64,000 nt of DNA from Lewinellaceae bacterium (lineage in GTDB: Bacteria > Bacteroidota > Bacteroidia > Chitinophagales > Saprospiraceae): assembly GCA_020636325.1 (NCBI GenBank), contig JACJYC010000002.1:434001-498000 (forward strand), read 5' to 3'. Below, piece by piece: positions 25,454 to 34,621 of the stretch (position 1 is its first letter; the number at the start of each line of letters is the position of its first letter). The notes beneath the pieces were generated by a model. It was not told the origin of the DNA, did not search any database, and was given only the letters and a program-made list of their open reading frames with translations. The position numbers were made by a program, and so were the translations under genes.

Positions 25454-28273
25454 TTATTTCTTCAACACAAAGATCAACGTCGGATCAACGGGATACCGGC
25501 CGAACCGGCTGCCGTATATCGCCAATCCGCCGGGCAGTCCTTCGTCTACCGCCAGACGGACCCTGAGGCGCCCCGTTTTCATGGCGTTTTTCCAGGCGTC
25601 AACCGGGACAGCCGATTGCAGCAGGTACCCGTATGAACCGGCTTCGTAAAGGTGTTTGTCCTGCGGCTGCATATGCCAGGAAAGGATGCCCCTGTGGTCG
25701 GCAGGGTCGTCTTCCAGTTCAAAGCGGCTTCCCGCCTTGCCGTCAAACCAGATGGAAACGGCGCTGGGGAATTTTTCCTCGTCCGTCATCGGATAGGCGT
25801 TCGGATTCAGGCTGGGATCGTGCGTACCCGCGCCCAGCATGAAATCGCCGGAAATGGCCCGGGCGCCTTCGCGGTCCTTCCCGAAAAGCTGTTTGGCGGA
25901 GGCTTCCGTTAAAAAGGCGACCGATTCCACCTCTTCCGCTTTCAAACCGGCAGGCAATGGGAATTCGTATTCGAAATAGCCCGATCCGGCGCCGTCCACC
26001 TTGAGCCCGTCCAGCACATTCCACTGTTTCTGCGACCAACTGGCAGCCGAAAATCCGGCGGCCGGCACCTGTACGATCCGGGCTTTCTTTCCTCCGGCCA
26101 GGGTCACCGTTTCCCGGTCAGGCCCGTCTACGATGAAACTGACCAGGTTGTGGTGCAGCACGAGGCCGGCAGCATCACTGAGTTCCATCGCCAACACGGC
26201 TACCGCTTTCTGGCCGGGCATCTTCACCTCCAGCGGCGCCAGTGCTTTCTGCATCCAGGGCGTGTATTCGATATGGCCGGAAGTTTCCGACCAGGTGATC
26301 TTTTGCCCGAGCTCGTCCCAGCCGTACAACGTCGTTTTCAGGGTCAGCTGGCTGCCGATATCGGTCCTGCCGGTCATCGCGGACAGGAAAAGCGGCACCT
26401 TGACGGTTTCACCGGCCTTGGCGCTATAGCTGATATCCTGCCCGGTGCTCAGATAGATCGGGGCATGAAGGTCTTTCAGCGACATGCCTTCCACCAGGTC
26501 CGACAGGCCGGTTTCCTTTTCGGAGCGGTCATACCGCCAGTAGCCGTTCCATTCGTTGACCACGTCGTGGTGTTCGGTGTACAGCCAGCCGGCTATCTCA
26601 GGGTATTTCCGGAAGGTATTGACGGCCCGGTGGTAATCCCAGCTCCAATCCACGTCGCCGGTACTGCCCTGATACCCCCAGACGTTGCCCATTTCCGAAT
26701 TGATATTGGGCTGGTTGCCCTGTTTGTAGCCCGGATAATACAAAGCCTCGGAGCCTGGATAATTATCCTCCGTTATCCCTTTGAGGAATTCCTCCCATTC
26801 GAATCCGGCCAGGTAAACATGCCACGAATTGATATCCGTTTCCGTGTGTTTGGCGCCGCAGCAGATGGAGTTGTCTTCCACCAGCCGCGTGGCGTCCTTG
26901 GCGCGGGCTTTGCGCACCATGTTCGCCACAAATTCGCGCGTTTCGGGCAGGTATTCCCGTTCCTTTTTGCCGTTTTTCTCCACCTCTGTGAACAGGCCCC
27001 AGGTTTCATTAAAGATGACCCACTGAAAGATCGAGGGATGGTTGTAATCCCGCTTGATCAGTTCCCCCATGGTGTATTCGACCTCCTTTTGCATGTCGGC
27101 ATCCGGTTCGCCCCAGCTGTTCGGCACGTCCGACATGACGAGTACGCCGAGTTTGTCGGCCCAGTACAATTTCCGGGGTATATCGATCTTGACGTGGGTC
27201 CGGATGCCGGTCAGGCCGATCTGGCGGGCCATCAATATCTCATTCCGCATGAATTCGTCGGTGGGGAAAGTATAATACCCTTCGGGATGGTACGATTGGT
27301 CGAGGGTCAGCTGCAGGTAAACCGGCTCGTCGTTGAGGGCGACATAGGGAAAATCCGTTCCCGGCAGTTTCCTGACGGAAATTTTGCGCATCCCGAAATA
27401 GGAGGCGACTTCATCGGCTGCGCCGGTTCCGGAACTGTTTTTCACCGTTACGGCGGCCTGATAAAGGTAGGGGTCTTCCAGGGTCCAGCGCCTGGCTGAC
27501 GGCAGCGGGATCTGGAATTCGGCCTTGTCGGCTCCTTTGGCCACTACAAAGGATTTGTCCAGCGTGCTGCCGTCTGGCAGGGCCACCTTGAGGTCAAGGG
27601 CGAGGACCTCTTTGGCGGGTTCGCCCATCATTGCCTCAACCTTTACCTGTCCGTTATCGATATCCGGCGTAAAATGCACGGCATCCAGATAGGCGGTTCC
27701 CCGGGCTTCCAGGTAGACGGTTTGCCAGAGCCCCCTGGCGTTTCCATACCCCTGTTTGCCGTAGAGGGTAAAACTCCGCCGTTTGTCGTCCACCCGGATG
27801 ACGATCTGCTGGGATTTTCCGTAGGTGAGATACGGCGTCAATTCAAAACTGAACGGCGTATACCCGCCCTGGTGGGAGCCCAGCAAGCGGCCGTCGATCC
27901 AGACCGTGGTGAGCCAATCGGAGGCGCCGATGGTCAGGAAAGTCCGTTTATCTTTCCAGGCGTCCGGAACGGTCACGGTTTTGCCGTACCAGGCAATATC
28001 CGCTTCGTCCTTAACGCCCGACAGGGGGGCGCCCCAGGGAAAAGGCACCAGGATGGAGGCCGTAAAGGTTTCGGGATGGGATTGCCAGTTTTCTTGCCGG
28101 CCTTTGTCGTCGGGGTCGAAGCGAAAGGCCCATGAGCCGTTCAGGTTCATCCATACGGATCGTTCGAAATCAGGCCGCGGATGCTCGGGCAAGGGGATGG
28201 CCTCCTGGTGTTGTGCAACGGTAATAGCAGTGAAAACGAAAAACAGTAAGATCGAAAACAGACCTTTTTGCAT
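25454..28273 (-). CDS. Secreted glycoside hydrolase family 2 enzyme
   Basis: 939 residues with a signal peptide (1-20, ending TVAQ). Domains in order are a jelly-roll sugar-binding domain (about 35-195), an immunoglobulin-like domain (200-300) and a TIM barrel (300-600). The acid/base Glu423 is in IFNETWG and the nucleophile Glu527 in INSEMG, as in GH2 beta-galactosidases and glucuronidases. Extra beta domains make up the rest. Family members remove beta-linked sugars from polysaccharide side chains; the exact sugar is not readable. No SusC/SusD pair lies nearby, so it is not in a typical utilisation locus. A sugar nucleotidyltransferase diverges from it. Confidence 0.92.
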   Translation of the reverse strand: MQKGLFSILLFFVFTAITVAQHQEAIPLPEHPRPDFERSVWMNLNGSWAFRFDPDDKGRQENWQSHPETFTASILVPFPWGAPLSGVKDEADIAWYGKTVTVPDAWKDKRTFLTIGASDWLTTVWIDGRLLGSHQGGYTPFSFELTPYLTYGKSQQIVIRVDDKRRSFTLYGKQGYGNARGLWQTVYLEARGTAYLDAVHFTPDIDNGQVKVEAMMGEPAKEVLALDLKVALPDGSTLDKSFVVAKGADKAEFQIPLPSARRWTLEDPYLYQAAVTVKNSSGTGAADEVASYFGMRKISVRKLPGTDFPYVALNDEPVYLQLTLDQSYHPEGYYTFPTDEFMRNEILMARQIGLTGIRTHVKIDIPRKLYWADKLGVLVMSDVPNSWGEPDADMQKEVEYTMGELIKRDYNHPSIFQWVIFNETWGLFTEVEKNGKKEREYLPETREFVANMVRKARAKDATRLVEDNSICCGAKHTETDINSWHVYLAGFEWEEFLKGITEDNYPGSEALYYPGYKQGNQPNINSEMGNVWGYQGSTGDVDWSWDYHRAVNTFRKYPEIAGWLYTEHHDVVNEWNGYWRYDRSEKETGLSDLVEGMSLKDLHAPIYLSTGQDISYSAKAGETVKVPLFLSAMTGRTDIGSQLTLKTTLYGWDELGQKITWSETSGHIEYTPWMQKALAPLEVKMPGQKAVAVLAMELSDAAGLVLHHNLVSFIVDGPDRETVTLAGGKKARIVQVPAAGFSAASWSQKQWNVLDGLKVDGAGSGYFEYEFPLPAGLKAEEVESVAFLTEASAKQLFGKDREGARAISGDFMLGAGTHDPSLNPNAYPMTDEEKFPSAVSIWFDGKAGSRFELEDDPADHRGILSWHMQPQDKHLYEAGSYGYLLQSAVPVDAWKNAMKTGRLRVRLAVDEGLPGGLAIYGSRFGRYPVDPTLIFVLKK

Positions 28274-28390
28274 AGTAAGTTGGCTTTTTGTTTGCGGACC
28301 AAATTAAATAATCTTTATACATTTAAATGCATTTTTGGTGTAAAGGATATATTCTGTACGTATATTCGGCTCTTCTTCTAACACGGCGTT

Positions 28391-29395
28391 ATGAAAGCCA
28401 TTATTCCAGTTGCCGGGGCTGGCACCCGGTTGCGACCGCTTACGTATACACAACCGAAGCCGCTGCTTTTGGTGGCAGGCAAGCCTATCCTTTCCTTTAT
28501 CATCGACCAGATGGTGGAGATCGGGGTCCGTGATTTTGTATTTGTAATCGGATACCTTGGCGAGAAGATCCAGCATTTTGTTGAACAGCAATACCCGGAC
28601 CTGAACAAAGTCTTTGTTACCCAGAACGAGCGGTTGGGCTCGGCTCATGCCGTCTGGACCGCCCGCGAGTTTTTCAAGGATGCGGATGAAGTGTTCATCT
28701 TTTTCGGAGATGCCATCATCGATACCAATTTCCAGCAAATCCTGAAAACGCCCAATTCATGCCTCGGCATCAAAAAGGTCAAAGACCCCTGGGAGTACGG
28801 CGTGGTGGAGTTCAACAAAAAAGGCCTGATCCAGCGGGTGGCCGAAAAGCCTAAAATCCCGAAATCGGATATGGCCATGGTCGGCATTTACAAGATCAAG
28901 GAGGTAGCCGCCCTGATTGACGCCCTGAATTTCAATATTGACAATAACCTGAGGACCAACAGCGAATTTCCGTTGACGGACGCCCTGATGCGGATGATCG
29001 AAAAAGGCATCCGGTTCAGCGCTTTCACGGTTGATAATTGGTTCAATTGCGGAAAAAAAGAAGTATTGCTCGAAACCAATGCCCTGCTGCTGGACAAGGA
29101 AGGCTACGCCTCCGATGACCTGCCCAATTTTGACAACTCCATCGTCATCCACCCGGTCAGCATCGGGCCGGACTGCGAGATTGCCAACTCCATCATCGGG
29201 CCGCACGTCACGATCGGCTCCAATGCCAAAATCAACAATGCCATCATCAAGGACAGCATTATCGGCAACTACGTTTCGATCAAGGAAGTGATTTTGCAGC
29301 AATCGGTGGTCGGCAATGATACCGCCATCACAGGGTTGCGGCAAAGCCTGAACATAGGCGACAATACGGAAATCGACTTTAGCCTGCCGCAGTAA
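28391..29395 (+). CDS. Sugar-1-phosphate nucleotidyltransferase with left-handed beta-helix tail
   Basis: 334 residues. The N-terminal GAGTRLRPLTYTQPKPLL (residues 9-26) is the nucleotide-binding signature of glucose-1-phosphate thymidylyl-, uridylyl- and mannose-1-phosphate guanylyltransferases. FFGDAIIDTNF holds the metal-binding Asp, and TVDNWFNCGKKEVLLETN matches the catalytic domain's end. The last 90 residues (VSIGPDCEIANSIIGPHVTIG...) are hexapeptide repeats. It would activate a sugar phosphate with NTP for glycan synthesis. The exact sugar is undecided. A convergent DUF2807 gene follows beyond an octad-repeat hairpin. Confidence 0.88.
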   Translation: MKAIIPVAGAGTRLRPLTYTQPKPLLLVAGKPILSFIIDQMVEIGVRDFVFVIGYLGEKIQHFVEQQYPDLNKVFVTQNERLGSAHAVWTAREFFKDADEVFIFFGDAIIDTNFQQILKTPNSCLGIKKVKDPWEYGVVEFNKKGLIQRVAEKPKIPKSDMAMVGIYKIKEVAALIDALNFNIDNNLRTNSEFPLTDALMRMIEKGIRFSAFTVDNWFNCGKKEVLLETNALLLDKEGYASDDLPNFDNSIVIHPVSIGPDCEIANSIIGPHVTIGSNAKINNAIIKDSIIGNYVSIKEVILQQSVVGNDTAITGLRQSLNIGDNTEIDFSLPQ

Positions 29396-29704
29396 TCTCA
29401 GGCTGATTCCCGCCCGTTGCCTTATGAATGAACGAAAATTGGGCAGGAATCATAACCTGAAATGAAACAGTCGGGTGAAATATCCGGGGTTCGTTTTACA
29501 CTACCGGACATTTTGTCAAAGAGGCAAAGAGAGGGAGGGAGAGAGGGTGAAAAGCAACGCCCTCACCCTCTCACCCTCTCTCTCTCTCTCTCACCCTCTC
29601 ACCCTCTCACCCTCTCACCCTCTCACCCATTCTCTCTGCTCATTTTATCCAGCAGTGTGGTTCTCGCGTTTTACTGCTGATCTATTTCAATCCTCCATAT
29701 TGCC
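29396..29704. other. Gap between convergent genes, filled by a CT/GA repeat
   Basis: No gene is visible. Frames of about 70 codons at 29462-29708 simply translate the repeat. The octad element at 29521-29636 occupies most of the central part and sits where a two-way terminator would be expected. Confidence 0.6.
29521..29636. repeat. CTCTCACC octad repeat with purine-rich inverted half
   Basis: The left half (29521-29549) is GA-rich and includes GAGAGGGAGGGAGAGAGGGTG. The right half (29561-29636) has at least five CTCTCACC units and a CT run. The halves are complementary in character and could pair as a long imperfect hairpin. The same unit appears inside the BNR protein gene at 9687-9822. 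Confidence 0.75.
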
Positions 29705-30445
29705 TTAATTGGCGTCAATAACCCGGCCGGAACCGGAGATCGATACATTGAGTACAGGATTGCCCTTGAAGCGGACGTCGCCGCTGCCGGAGATCCGGAC
29801 ATCCAGTTCGTTCAATACCCGGACGTCGGCATCGCCGCTGCCGGAGATGTTCACATCCATGGAATTGGCCTCCATGTTAAAGCCGGCATAGTCGCCGCTG
29901 CCGGAGATCGAAAGGTCGATCTGATCGGCGTCGCCTTCCAGGGTAATGGACCCCGACCCGGAGATTTTGGCGTCGATGTCGTCGGAATTCAATCCGAGAT
30001 CCATGCCGCCCGAACCGTTAATGGCCAGCACGATGTCGTCGGTTGTCAGGAAGCTTTCGCTGATGATATCGCCGGAGCCGCTGATTTTGAGCCAGGTTAC
30101 CGCCGGCAGCGTAATGAAAACCTTCATGTTGCCGATGTCGCGCACGCAACGGTCCGTTTCAATGGCCCAGACGCCGTTATTGACATCCAGCTCCAACTCA
30201 TCGATGATATTCGGTTTTCCTTCAACGGTAATTTTCTGCTCGGCGCCCTGGCTGATAAAGACCGTGGCGGACATCCGCAATTCAACGCCGGTGACGCCGT
30301 CGGGCAAAACCAGTTCGCGGGTTTCAAGCGGACCTGAGCCGTCGACGCAATTGAACCAGCCTCCGTCGTCATCGACGATAAAACAGGACGGGAAAGCGCA
30401 TATGCCGACCAACAGTGTCGGAATGATCCATTTTAACTTGTTCAT
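29705..30445 (-). CDS. DUF2807 (GIN-domain) lipoprotein
   Basis: 246 residues. A lipoprotein-type signal ends at Cys21 (AFPSC). The rest is a repetitive beta-solenoid with ISGSGD-type motifs (KISGSGDIISE, AINGSGGMDL, SISGSGDYAG, NISGSGDADV, RISGSGDVRF, SISGSGRVID), the hallmark of the Bacteroidota GIN domain. The domain is believed to form an extracytoplasmic beta-helix that is probably adhesive or regulatory; the role is unproven. The next gene in the same direction starts 640 bp upstream and encodes an outer-membrane-like protein. Confidence 0.9.
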   Translation of the reverse strand: MNKLKWIIPTLLVGICAFPSCFIVDDDGGWFNCVDGSGPLETRELVLPDGVTGVELRMSATVFISQGAEQKITVEGKPNIIDELELDVNNGVWAIETDRCVRDIGNMKVFITLPAVTWLKISGSGDIISESFLTTDDIVLAINGSGGMDLGLNSDDIDAKISGSGSITLEGDADQIDLSISGSGDYAGFNMEANSMDVNISGSGDADVRVLNELDVRISGSGDVRFKGNPVLNVSISGSGRVIDAN

Positions 30446-30505
30446 GATGTGATTGTTTTTTGGTTGTTATAAACATTTCAGATTGCAACAGTCGGGTGAC
30501 GGCGA

Positions 30506-31093
30506 TTACCACCTTCTGGAACCAAACCAGCCGAAGCGGAAGGTCAACGTGGCAATACCGCCTGAAAAATCTTCATTTTTATATCCGTGATTTTCGTTTA
30601 CGCCGTCGACCCAGCGATACCCTGCCGTACCGGCAACCCTGAACCAGCGGGTGACGTTGAGCTCAAGTCCGATTTCGGGGGTGAGCACAAAGATCTTGTC
30701 GAGGTCGCGATAAGTCACATTGTTATCGTCCAGTTGGACATTGACGGCGCCCCAGCCGATTTTGGCGCTGCTGAAAATATGCAGCAGGCTATGGGATTTG
30801 AAGGTGCCGCCCAGCCAGAAACCGCCGTGTCCGATATCGAGCACTTCCACTTCTCCCTGATCGAAGAGCTGCTCAAAGTCGACGCTGCCGACCCCGTATC
30901 CGCCCAGGAAAAACCCGTTGATGACTACGCCGCCGCCGCCGCCGACCGCTGTATTAAGCTTGTTGCCGAGCCCCATTTCTATGATGGGGGCCCCAAAACC
31001 GCCTACTACGCGCGCCCTGCCGAAGAGGGTTTCTTGTTGTGCCGTAACGGCCGTTGCAGCCAGGCATGCCAAAATGATAAGCCAATTTTTCAT
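30506..31093 (-). CDS. Outer-membrane beta-barrel-like protein
   Basis: 195 residues from the ATG at 31093 (MKNWLIILACLAATAVTAQQ, a clear signal peptide); an upstream start at 31132 would hide the signal. The mature part is Gly-rich with alternating hydrophobic strands (GGGGGVVINGFFLGGYGVGSV, RVAGTAGYRWVDGV) and ends in a C-terminal FRFGWFGSRRW. This fits a small 8-stranded barrel as in OmpW/OmpX-like proteins. No specific family is assigned. It probably shares a transcript with the DUF2807 gene 60 bp downstream and may share one with the STN protein upstream (113 bp). Confidence 0.7.
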   Translation of the reverse strand: MKNWLIILACLAATAVTAQQETLFGRARVVGGFGAPIIEMGLGNKLNTAVGGGGGVVINGFFLGGYGVGSVDFEQLFDQGEVEVLDIGHGGFWLGGTFKSHSLLHIFSSAKIGWGAVNVQLDDNNVTYRDLDKIFVLTPEIGLELNVTRWFRVAGTAGYRWVDGVNENHGYKNEDFSGGIATLTFRFGWFGSRRW

Positions 31094-31206
31094 TTTTGTC
31101 GAGTTAATTGTTGTTGAATTGAGACATGGCAATCCCAGCTCCGCACTGCGCGCAGCCGGTCCTTACCACGAAAGTTTAAGGATTAATGAATGGGTGAACG
31201 ATCCCT

Positions 31207-32874
31207 TTACAACCGGATTCCCGCCGTAAATCCGACCCAGGCCCGGGCATTGATATCTTCTTCGTAGTCCTTTTCCCAAATGGAATAAGGCACCAGGATC
31301 GATCCGGGTTTTCCTGTTTCGGGGTCCGTCAACCTGGAAAACATGATGTTGAACACCGGTCCGGCGAACAAACTGGTCCGTTTGCCGGTACGTATATCCA
31401 GGGTCAGGCGGGCCTGTCCCAGCATATTGAGCTTTTTAGTCCAGGATTCCCTTTCGTTCACGTGCAGGACAACCGCCTCCAGGTTAACGGTCGTTTGCCG
31501 TCCGAGGCCGGCAGCTGTGCCGAATCCGTAACCGAGACCCCAACTGTAGTATTTTCCGGTTTTGGGTTCCGCGCCGTTTTGCGGGATCGACAAGTCGTCC
31601 CATCGCAGGCCAAGCTGGAAAATATTGTAAAAAGACCTGGCGCCGAGTTTGAGCGCAAAATTGCCGTAAAAAGCCTCGCTGCCCGCAAACTCCACCCGGT
31701 TGTACCCGTGCCGGATCAGGTTGAGCAGCCCGATCGGCATGCCGGAAATCGAATCCGAGATGTTGATCAGACCGATCTGAAAGCCCTTTACCTTTCGGGC
31801 GGCATTGAACAGCAACCCCACCTGCCCCCAGTCGACATCCCCGGCCACGTTGAACAGGGATGCAACCTGGGTCTTGGTTTTCCCTTTGCTCGTATTGAAC
31901 AGGGAAGCAACCTGCACGCCTTCGGCCGCTCCGGTAGATACGTTGAACAACCCCGCGGTTTGCACCCCGGCAAAATCGCCGGAGACAACGTTGAACAAGC
32001 CGCCGATCTGGATGGCGGTAGCGGCGCCTGTGGTATTGAACAAGCCGCCGACCTGTATGCCGTAGACATTTTCGCGCACCGAATTGAACAATCCGCCGAT
32101 CTGGATGCCGTATAGGTGGTGCCCGACCCGGTTGCCCAGTCCGGCCACCTGTATGCCGGCCACATCCTTGGTGACGGAGTTGACCAACCCGCCCACTTCA
32201 ACGCCTTCCACCCCGCCGTTGGTTCCCCAGAAAACATTTACCGAAAAATGGTTGGAAACCTTCGGGCTCGCGCCGGCGTTGGTGCCCAGCATGGGCAGGA
32301 GCGAGATCTGCGCAAGGCGCTTCTGACCGGTATTGCCCTCATCCGCCGTTTCCACAACCGGCAGCGGTTTGAAGTCAATGTCGGCTTCGTTCAGCGGCTC
32401 CCCCTGCAACTGCCGCAATTCCCGCCGGCTCAACCGGGGCGCTTCCGTTATCGAAGGCCGCTTTTCTATGAGGGCTTCGCGGGATTTGGACTCCTGGTAG
32501 AGCGGGGTCGTTTGGGGCACGCTCTTGGGCAGCGGCTTGTCCAGCCGGGTCAACGCAGGCCGCTTTTCTTCGCTCTTGTAATCCGCTCTGAGCGCGACCT
32601 GCCCGCCGATGAAGGCGTACTTCACCGGTGTGCCGGAAAAAATGAGGTCCAATGCTTCGGACAAACTCGCATTCTGAACCGATGCCCGGACCGGGTAATC
32701 CATGGGGATGAAATCACTGCTGTAGGCAAACCGGACTTCGTACTTGTTGCTCAGGTCTTTTAAAACCTCTTTCAGGGGCAAACCTGCGTAGTCCAGACTG
32801 ATCTTCCGGTTGGAAGGTTGTCCGTACAGGTTTATCCATATAAGCGATATCACTAAAATACAGGCGGATCTCAT
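31207..32874 (-). CDS. STN-domain protein with LA_2272-like surface repeats and barrel-like C-terminus
   Basis: 555 residues with a signal peptide (1-18, ending LYGQ). Residues about 22-100 are an STN domain (ISLDYAGLPLKEVLKDLSNKYEVRFAYSSD), the signalling domain of TonB-dependent receptors that contacts FecR. Residues about 215-400 hold a run of roughly 18-residue repeats, GxQxGGLFNxxxxxxG, resembling LA_2272-family surface repeats. The C-terminal 150 residues look like outer-membrane strands. No TonB-dependent receptor plug or barrel is present. It starts 21 bp after the fecR-like gene, so the two form an operon. I infer an outer-membrane protein linked to FecR signalling without a transporter. 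Confidence 0.75.
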   Translation of the reverse strand: MRSACILVISLIWINLYGQPSNRKISLDYAGLPLKEVLKDLSNKYEVRFAYSSDFIPMDYPVRASVQNASLSEALDLIFSGTPVKYAFIGGQVALRADYKSEEKRPALTRLDKPLPKSVPQTTPLYQESKSREALIEKRPSITEAPRLSRRELRQLQGEPLNEADIDFKPLPVVETADEGNTGQKRLAQISLLPMLGTNAGASPKVSNHFSVNVFWGTNGGVEGVEVGGLVNSVTKDVAGIQVAGLGNRVGHHLYGIQIGGLFNSVRENVYGIQVGGLFNTTGAATAIQIGGLFNVVSGDFAGVQTAGLFNVSTGAAEGVQVASLFNTSKGKTKTQVASLFNVAGDVDWGQVGLLFNAARKVKGFQIGLINISDSISGMPIGLLNLIRHGYNRVEFAGSEAFYGNFALKLGARSFYNIFQLGLRWDDLSIPQNGAEPKTGKYYSWGLGYGFGTAAGLGRQTTVNLEAVVLHVNERESWTKKLNMLGQARLTLDIRTGKRTSLFAGPVFNIMFSRLTDPETGKPGSILVPYSIWEKDYEEDINARAWVGFTAGIRL

Positions 32875-32895
32875 TCCTCTTCGGGCTTTTGGACA

Positions 32896-33885
32896 TTATT
32901 GGCACCCGGGACCATTGATCAAAATGGTATCTCCTCGTTGCTCGTACGATATGCCGTTCGTAAATTTAATGATTTGCAACAAGGTTTCCAATTTTGGATC
33001 TTCTTCGCTTGAAACAACATGGCAATTCAGCAACAATGGGTTTTCCGGAATGATCTTGACGTTGTAGTACCGCTCCATAGCCGGAATGGCGTCCCGCAGG
33101 AGGTCGTCCCGGAAAAGAAGATTGCGGTTTTTCCAGGCGGCAGCTTTGTAGATGCCGTCCTCCTCCAGTTCAACTTTATTTTCAGCTTTCAGGTAAACCC
33201 CCGAATTGCCGGCTTCCAACTTCACGCCTTCGCCGCTTTTTGTGGCAGGATCAACCGCAACTTTGCCGCTTTCCACCGTAACCTCCACTTTTTCCTCTTG
33301 CGGATAGGCGCGTACGTTGAATTTGGTACCCAGCACCGTGGTCTGGGCGCCGCCGCTCAACACGACAAACGGCCGGTGTTCGTCCCGGACTACCTCGAAA
33401 AAAGCTTCTCCTTCGAGGTGGACTTCGCGTGTTCTGAACGCCGGATCGAAGGCGATCTTGCTGTCCTGGTTGATCCAGACCCGGCTGCCGTCGGGCAGTG
33501 TGATTTCTTTTTGTTCCTCCGTCAGGGTTGCCACCGTTTCAAAAGAGGCTTTCCTGGGGCCGAAGATCCAATAGGAGGCGACCAGCAGCAGGGTAAGGGT
33601 TGCAGCAATGCGCAACATCCATCCAAAGCCTGTAATTTTCCTGATCCTGGCTTCCCCGTCCGGCAGTTTTTGCTCCAGCTTTGCCCATGCCTGACCGAGA
33701 TCAGGTTCAAAGTCATCGCCTTCGTCAAATCGCCCTGACAGGGACCAAAGCTCAATCAACTGGTCAAAGAACTTCCGGTTGGCAGGCGAACCCTCCGCCC
33801 AAGCCAATAGCTCCGCTTTATCCTTCGAATCGATTTCTCCGGAAAGATAACGGGCCGCTAATTCTACATATCTGGCCTCTTCCAT
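32896..33885 (-). CDS. FecR-family anti-sigma/signal-transfer protein
   Basis: 329 residues. The cytoplasmic N-terminal part (1-85) is helical with the usual LAARYLSGEIDSKDKAELLAWAEGSP. A membrane span lies at about 87-109. The periplasmic FecR domain includes EITLPDGSRVWINQDSKIAFDPAF, REVHLEGEAFFEVVRDEHRPFVV and GTKFNVRAYPQE, and a C-terminal secretin/TonB-like segment starts at about 270. FecR proteins hold an ECF sigma factor until an outer-membrane partner signals. No sigma gene is adjacent; the next gene upstream is a divergent LuxR-type regulator. The downstream STN protein is the likely signalling partner. Confidence 0.92.
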   Translation of the reverse strand: MEEARYVELAARYLSGEIDSKDKAELLAWAEGSPANRKFFDQLIELWSLSGRFDEGDDFEPDLGQAWAKLEQKLPDGEARIRKITGFGWMLRIAATLTLLLVASYWIFGPRKASFETVATLTEEQKEITLPDGSRVWINQDSKIAFDPAFRTREVHLEGEAFFEVVRDEHRPFVVLSGGAQTTVLGTKFNVRAYPQEEKVEVTVESGKVAVDPATKSGEGVKLEAGNSGVYLKAENKVELEEDGIYKAAAWKNRNLLFRDDLLRDAIPAMERYYNVKIIPENPLLLNCHVVSSEEDPKLETLLQIIKFTNGISYEQRGDTILINGPGCQ

Positions 33886-34057
33886 ACCGGTAATTTTGCC
33901 GGCAAATTGCCGGAACTAACCAATAGATGTTCTCCTTGGGGATGCCCCCCTATTCGCAGGAGAAATTTTTTTGCAATAATACTGCGATATTCCAATCTTT
34001 GAATGAATCAGGGAAATTGCCTTATTTTGAATCTGGAAAAAGGTCTTCCTCTTGTCA

Positions 34058-34495
34058 ATGAAAAAAACCATTCTGCTTTATGGATTGGCGCTTGCCCTGC
34101 TGACCTTTCTGCTGAAAGGGATCGAATATCGCTATTATCTGAGAGAACTCTCCGTCGAATTTTATGTGGGCGCCGTAGCCGTATTGTTTTCCGGCCTCGG
34201 CATCTGGATGGGCTTGAAACTCACCCAGGCCTTTCGCCGGAAAGAAACACCCCGCGCAGTTTCCCCAAAGGAGGACCCCGATCCGGGGACGGTGGAAAAA
34301 CTCGGCATCAGCCCGCGCGAACTGGAAGTGCTGCAGCTGATGGCCGAAGGCTATTCCAATCAGGAAATTGCCGACAAGCTGTTCATTTCTCTCAATACCG
34401 TAAAGACCCATACGTCCAATCTGTTCTCCAAACTGGATGTAAGGCGCAGGACCCAGGCCATTCAGCGCGGGAAGGAGTTGGCGCTGCTCTCCTGA
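34058..34495 (+). CDS. Membrane-anchored LuxR-type transcriptional regulator
   Basis: 145 residues from the ATG at 34058 (MKKTILLYGLALALLTFLLKG). Two hydrophobic segments (about 3-20 and 36-56) anchor it. The C-terminal 65 residues are a LuxR/GerE helix-turn-helix: ISPRELEVLQLMAEGYSNQEIADKLFISLNTVKTHTSNLFSKLDVRRRTQAI. No receiver domain is present, so the signal would come through the membrane segments or through expression level. The gene that follows (DUF4199) is on the same strand after about 126 bp. This pairing recurs in Bacteroidota, to my knowledge, without a known signal. Confidence 0.88.
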   Translation: MKKTILLYGLALALLTFLLKGIEYRYYLRELSVEFYVGAVAVLFSGLGIWMGLKLTQAFRRKETPRAVSPKEDPDPGTVEKLGISPRELEVLQLMAEGYSNQEIADKLFISLNTVKTHTSNLFSKLDVRRRTQAIQRGKELALLS

Positions 34496-34621
34496 AACCG
34501 CCTTCCCGGGTCATACTTTAGCATGATTTTAGCTGTCTCCGACCAGAATGGTCCTTTCGGGTGAGCCCGTTTTCGGCGGGCCGGTCTACTTTCGTCCCAT
34601 CAAATCAAACCAGCACAAACA

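Noticed and set aside
26150..27499. A 449-codon plus-strand frame opposite the GH2 gene
   Set aside because: Antisense shadow of a GH2 enzyme with intact catalytic residues; no family features.
29462..29708. Ser/Pro/Leu-rich frames between convergent genes
   Set aside because: They only translate the CT-rich octad repeat.
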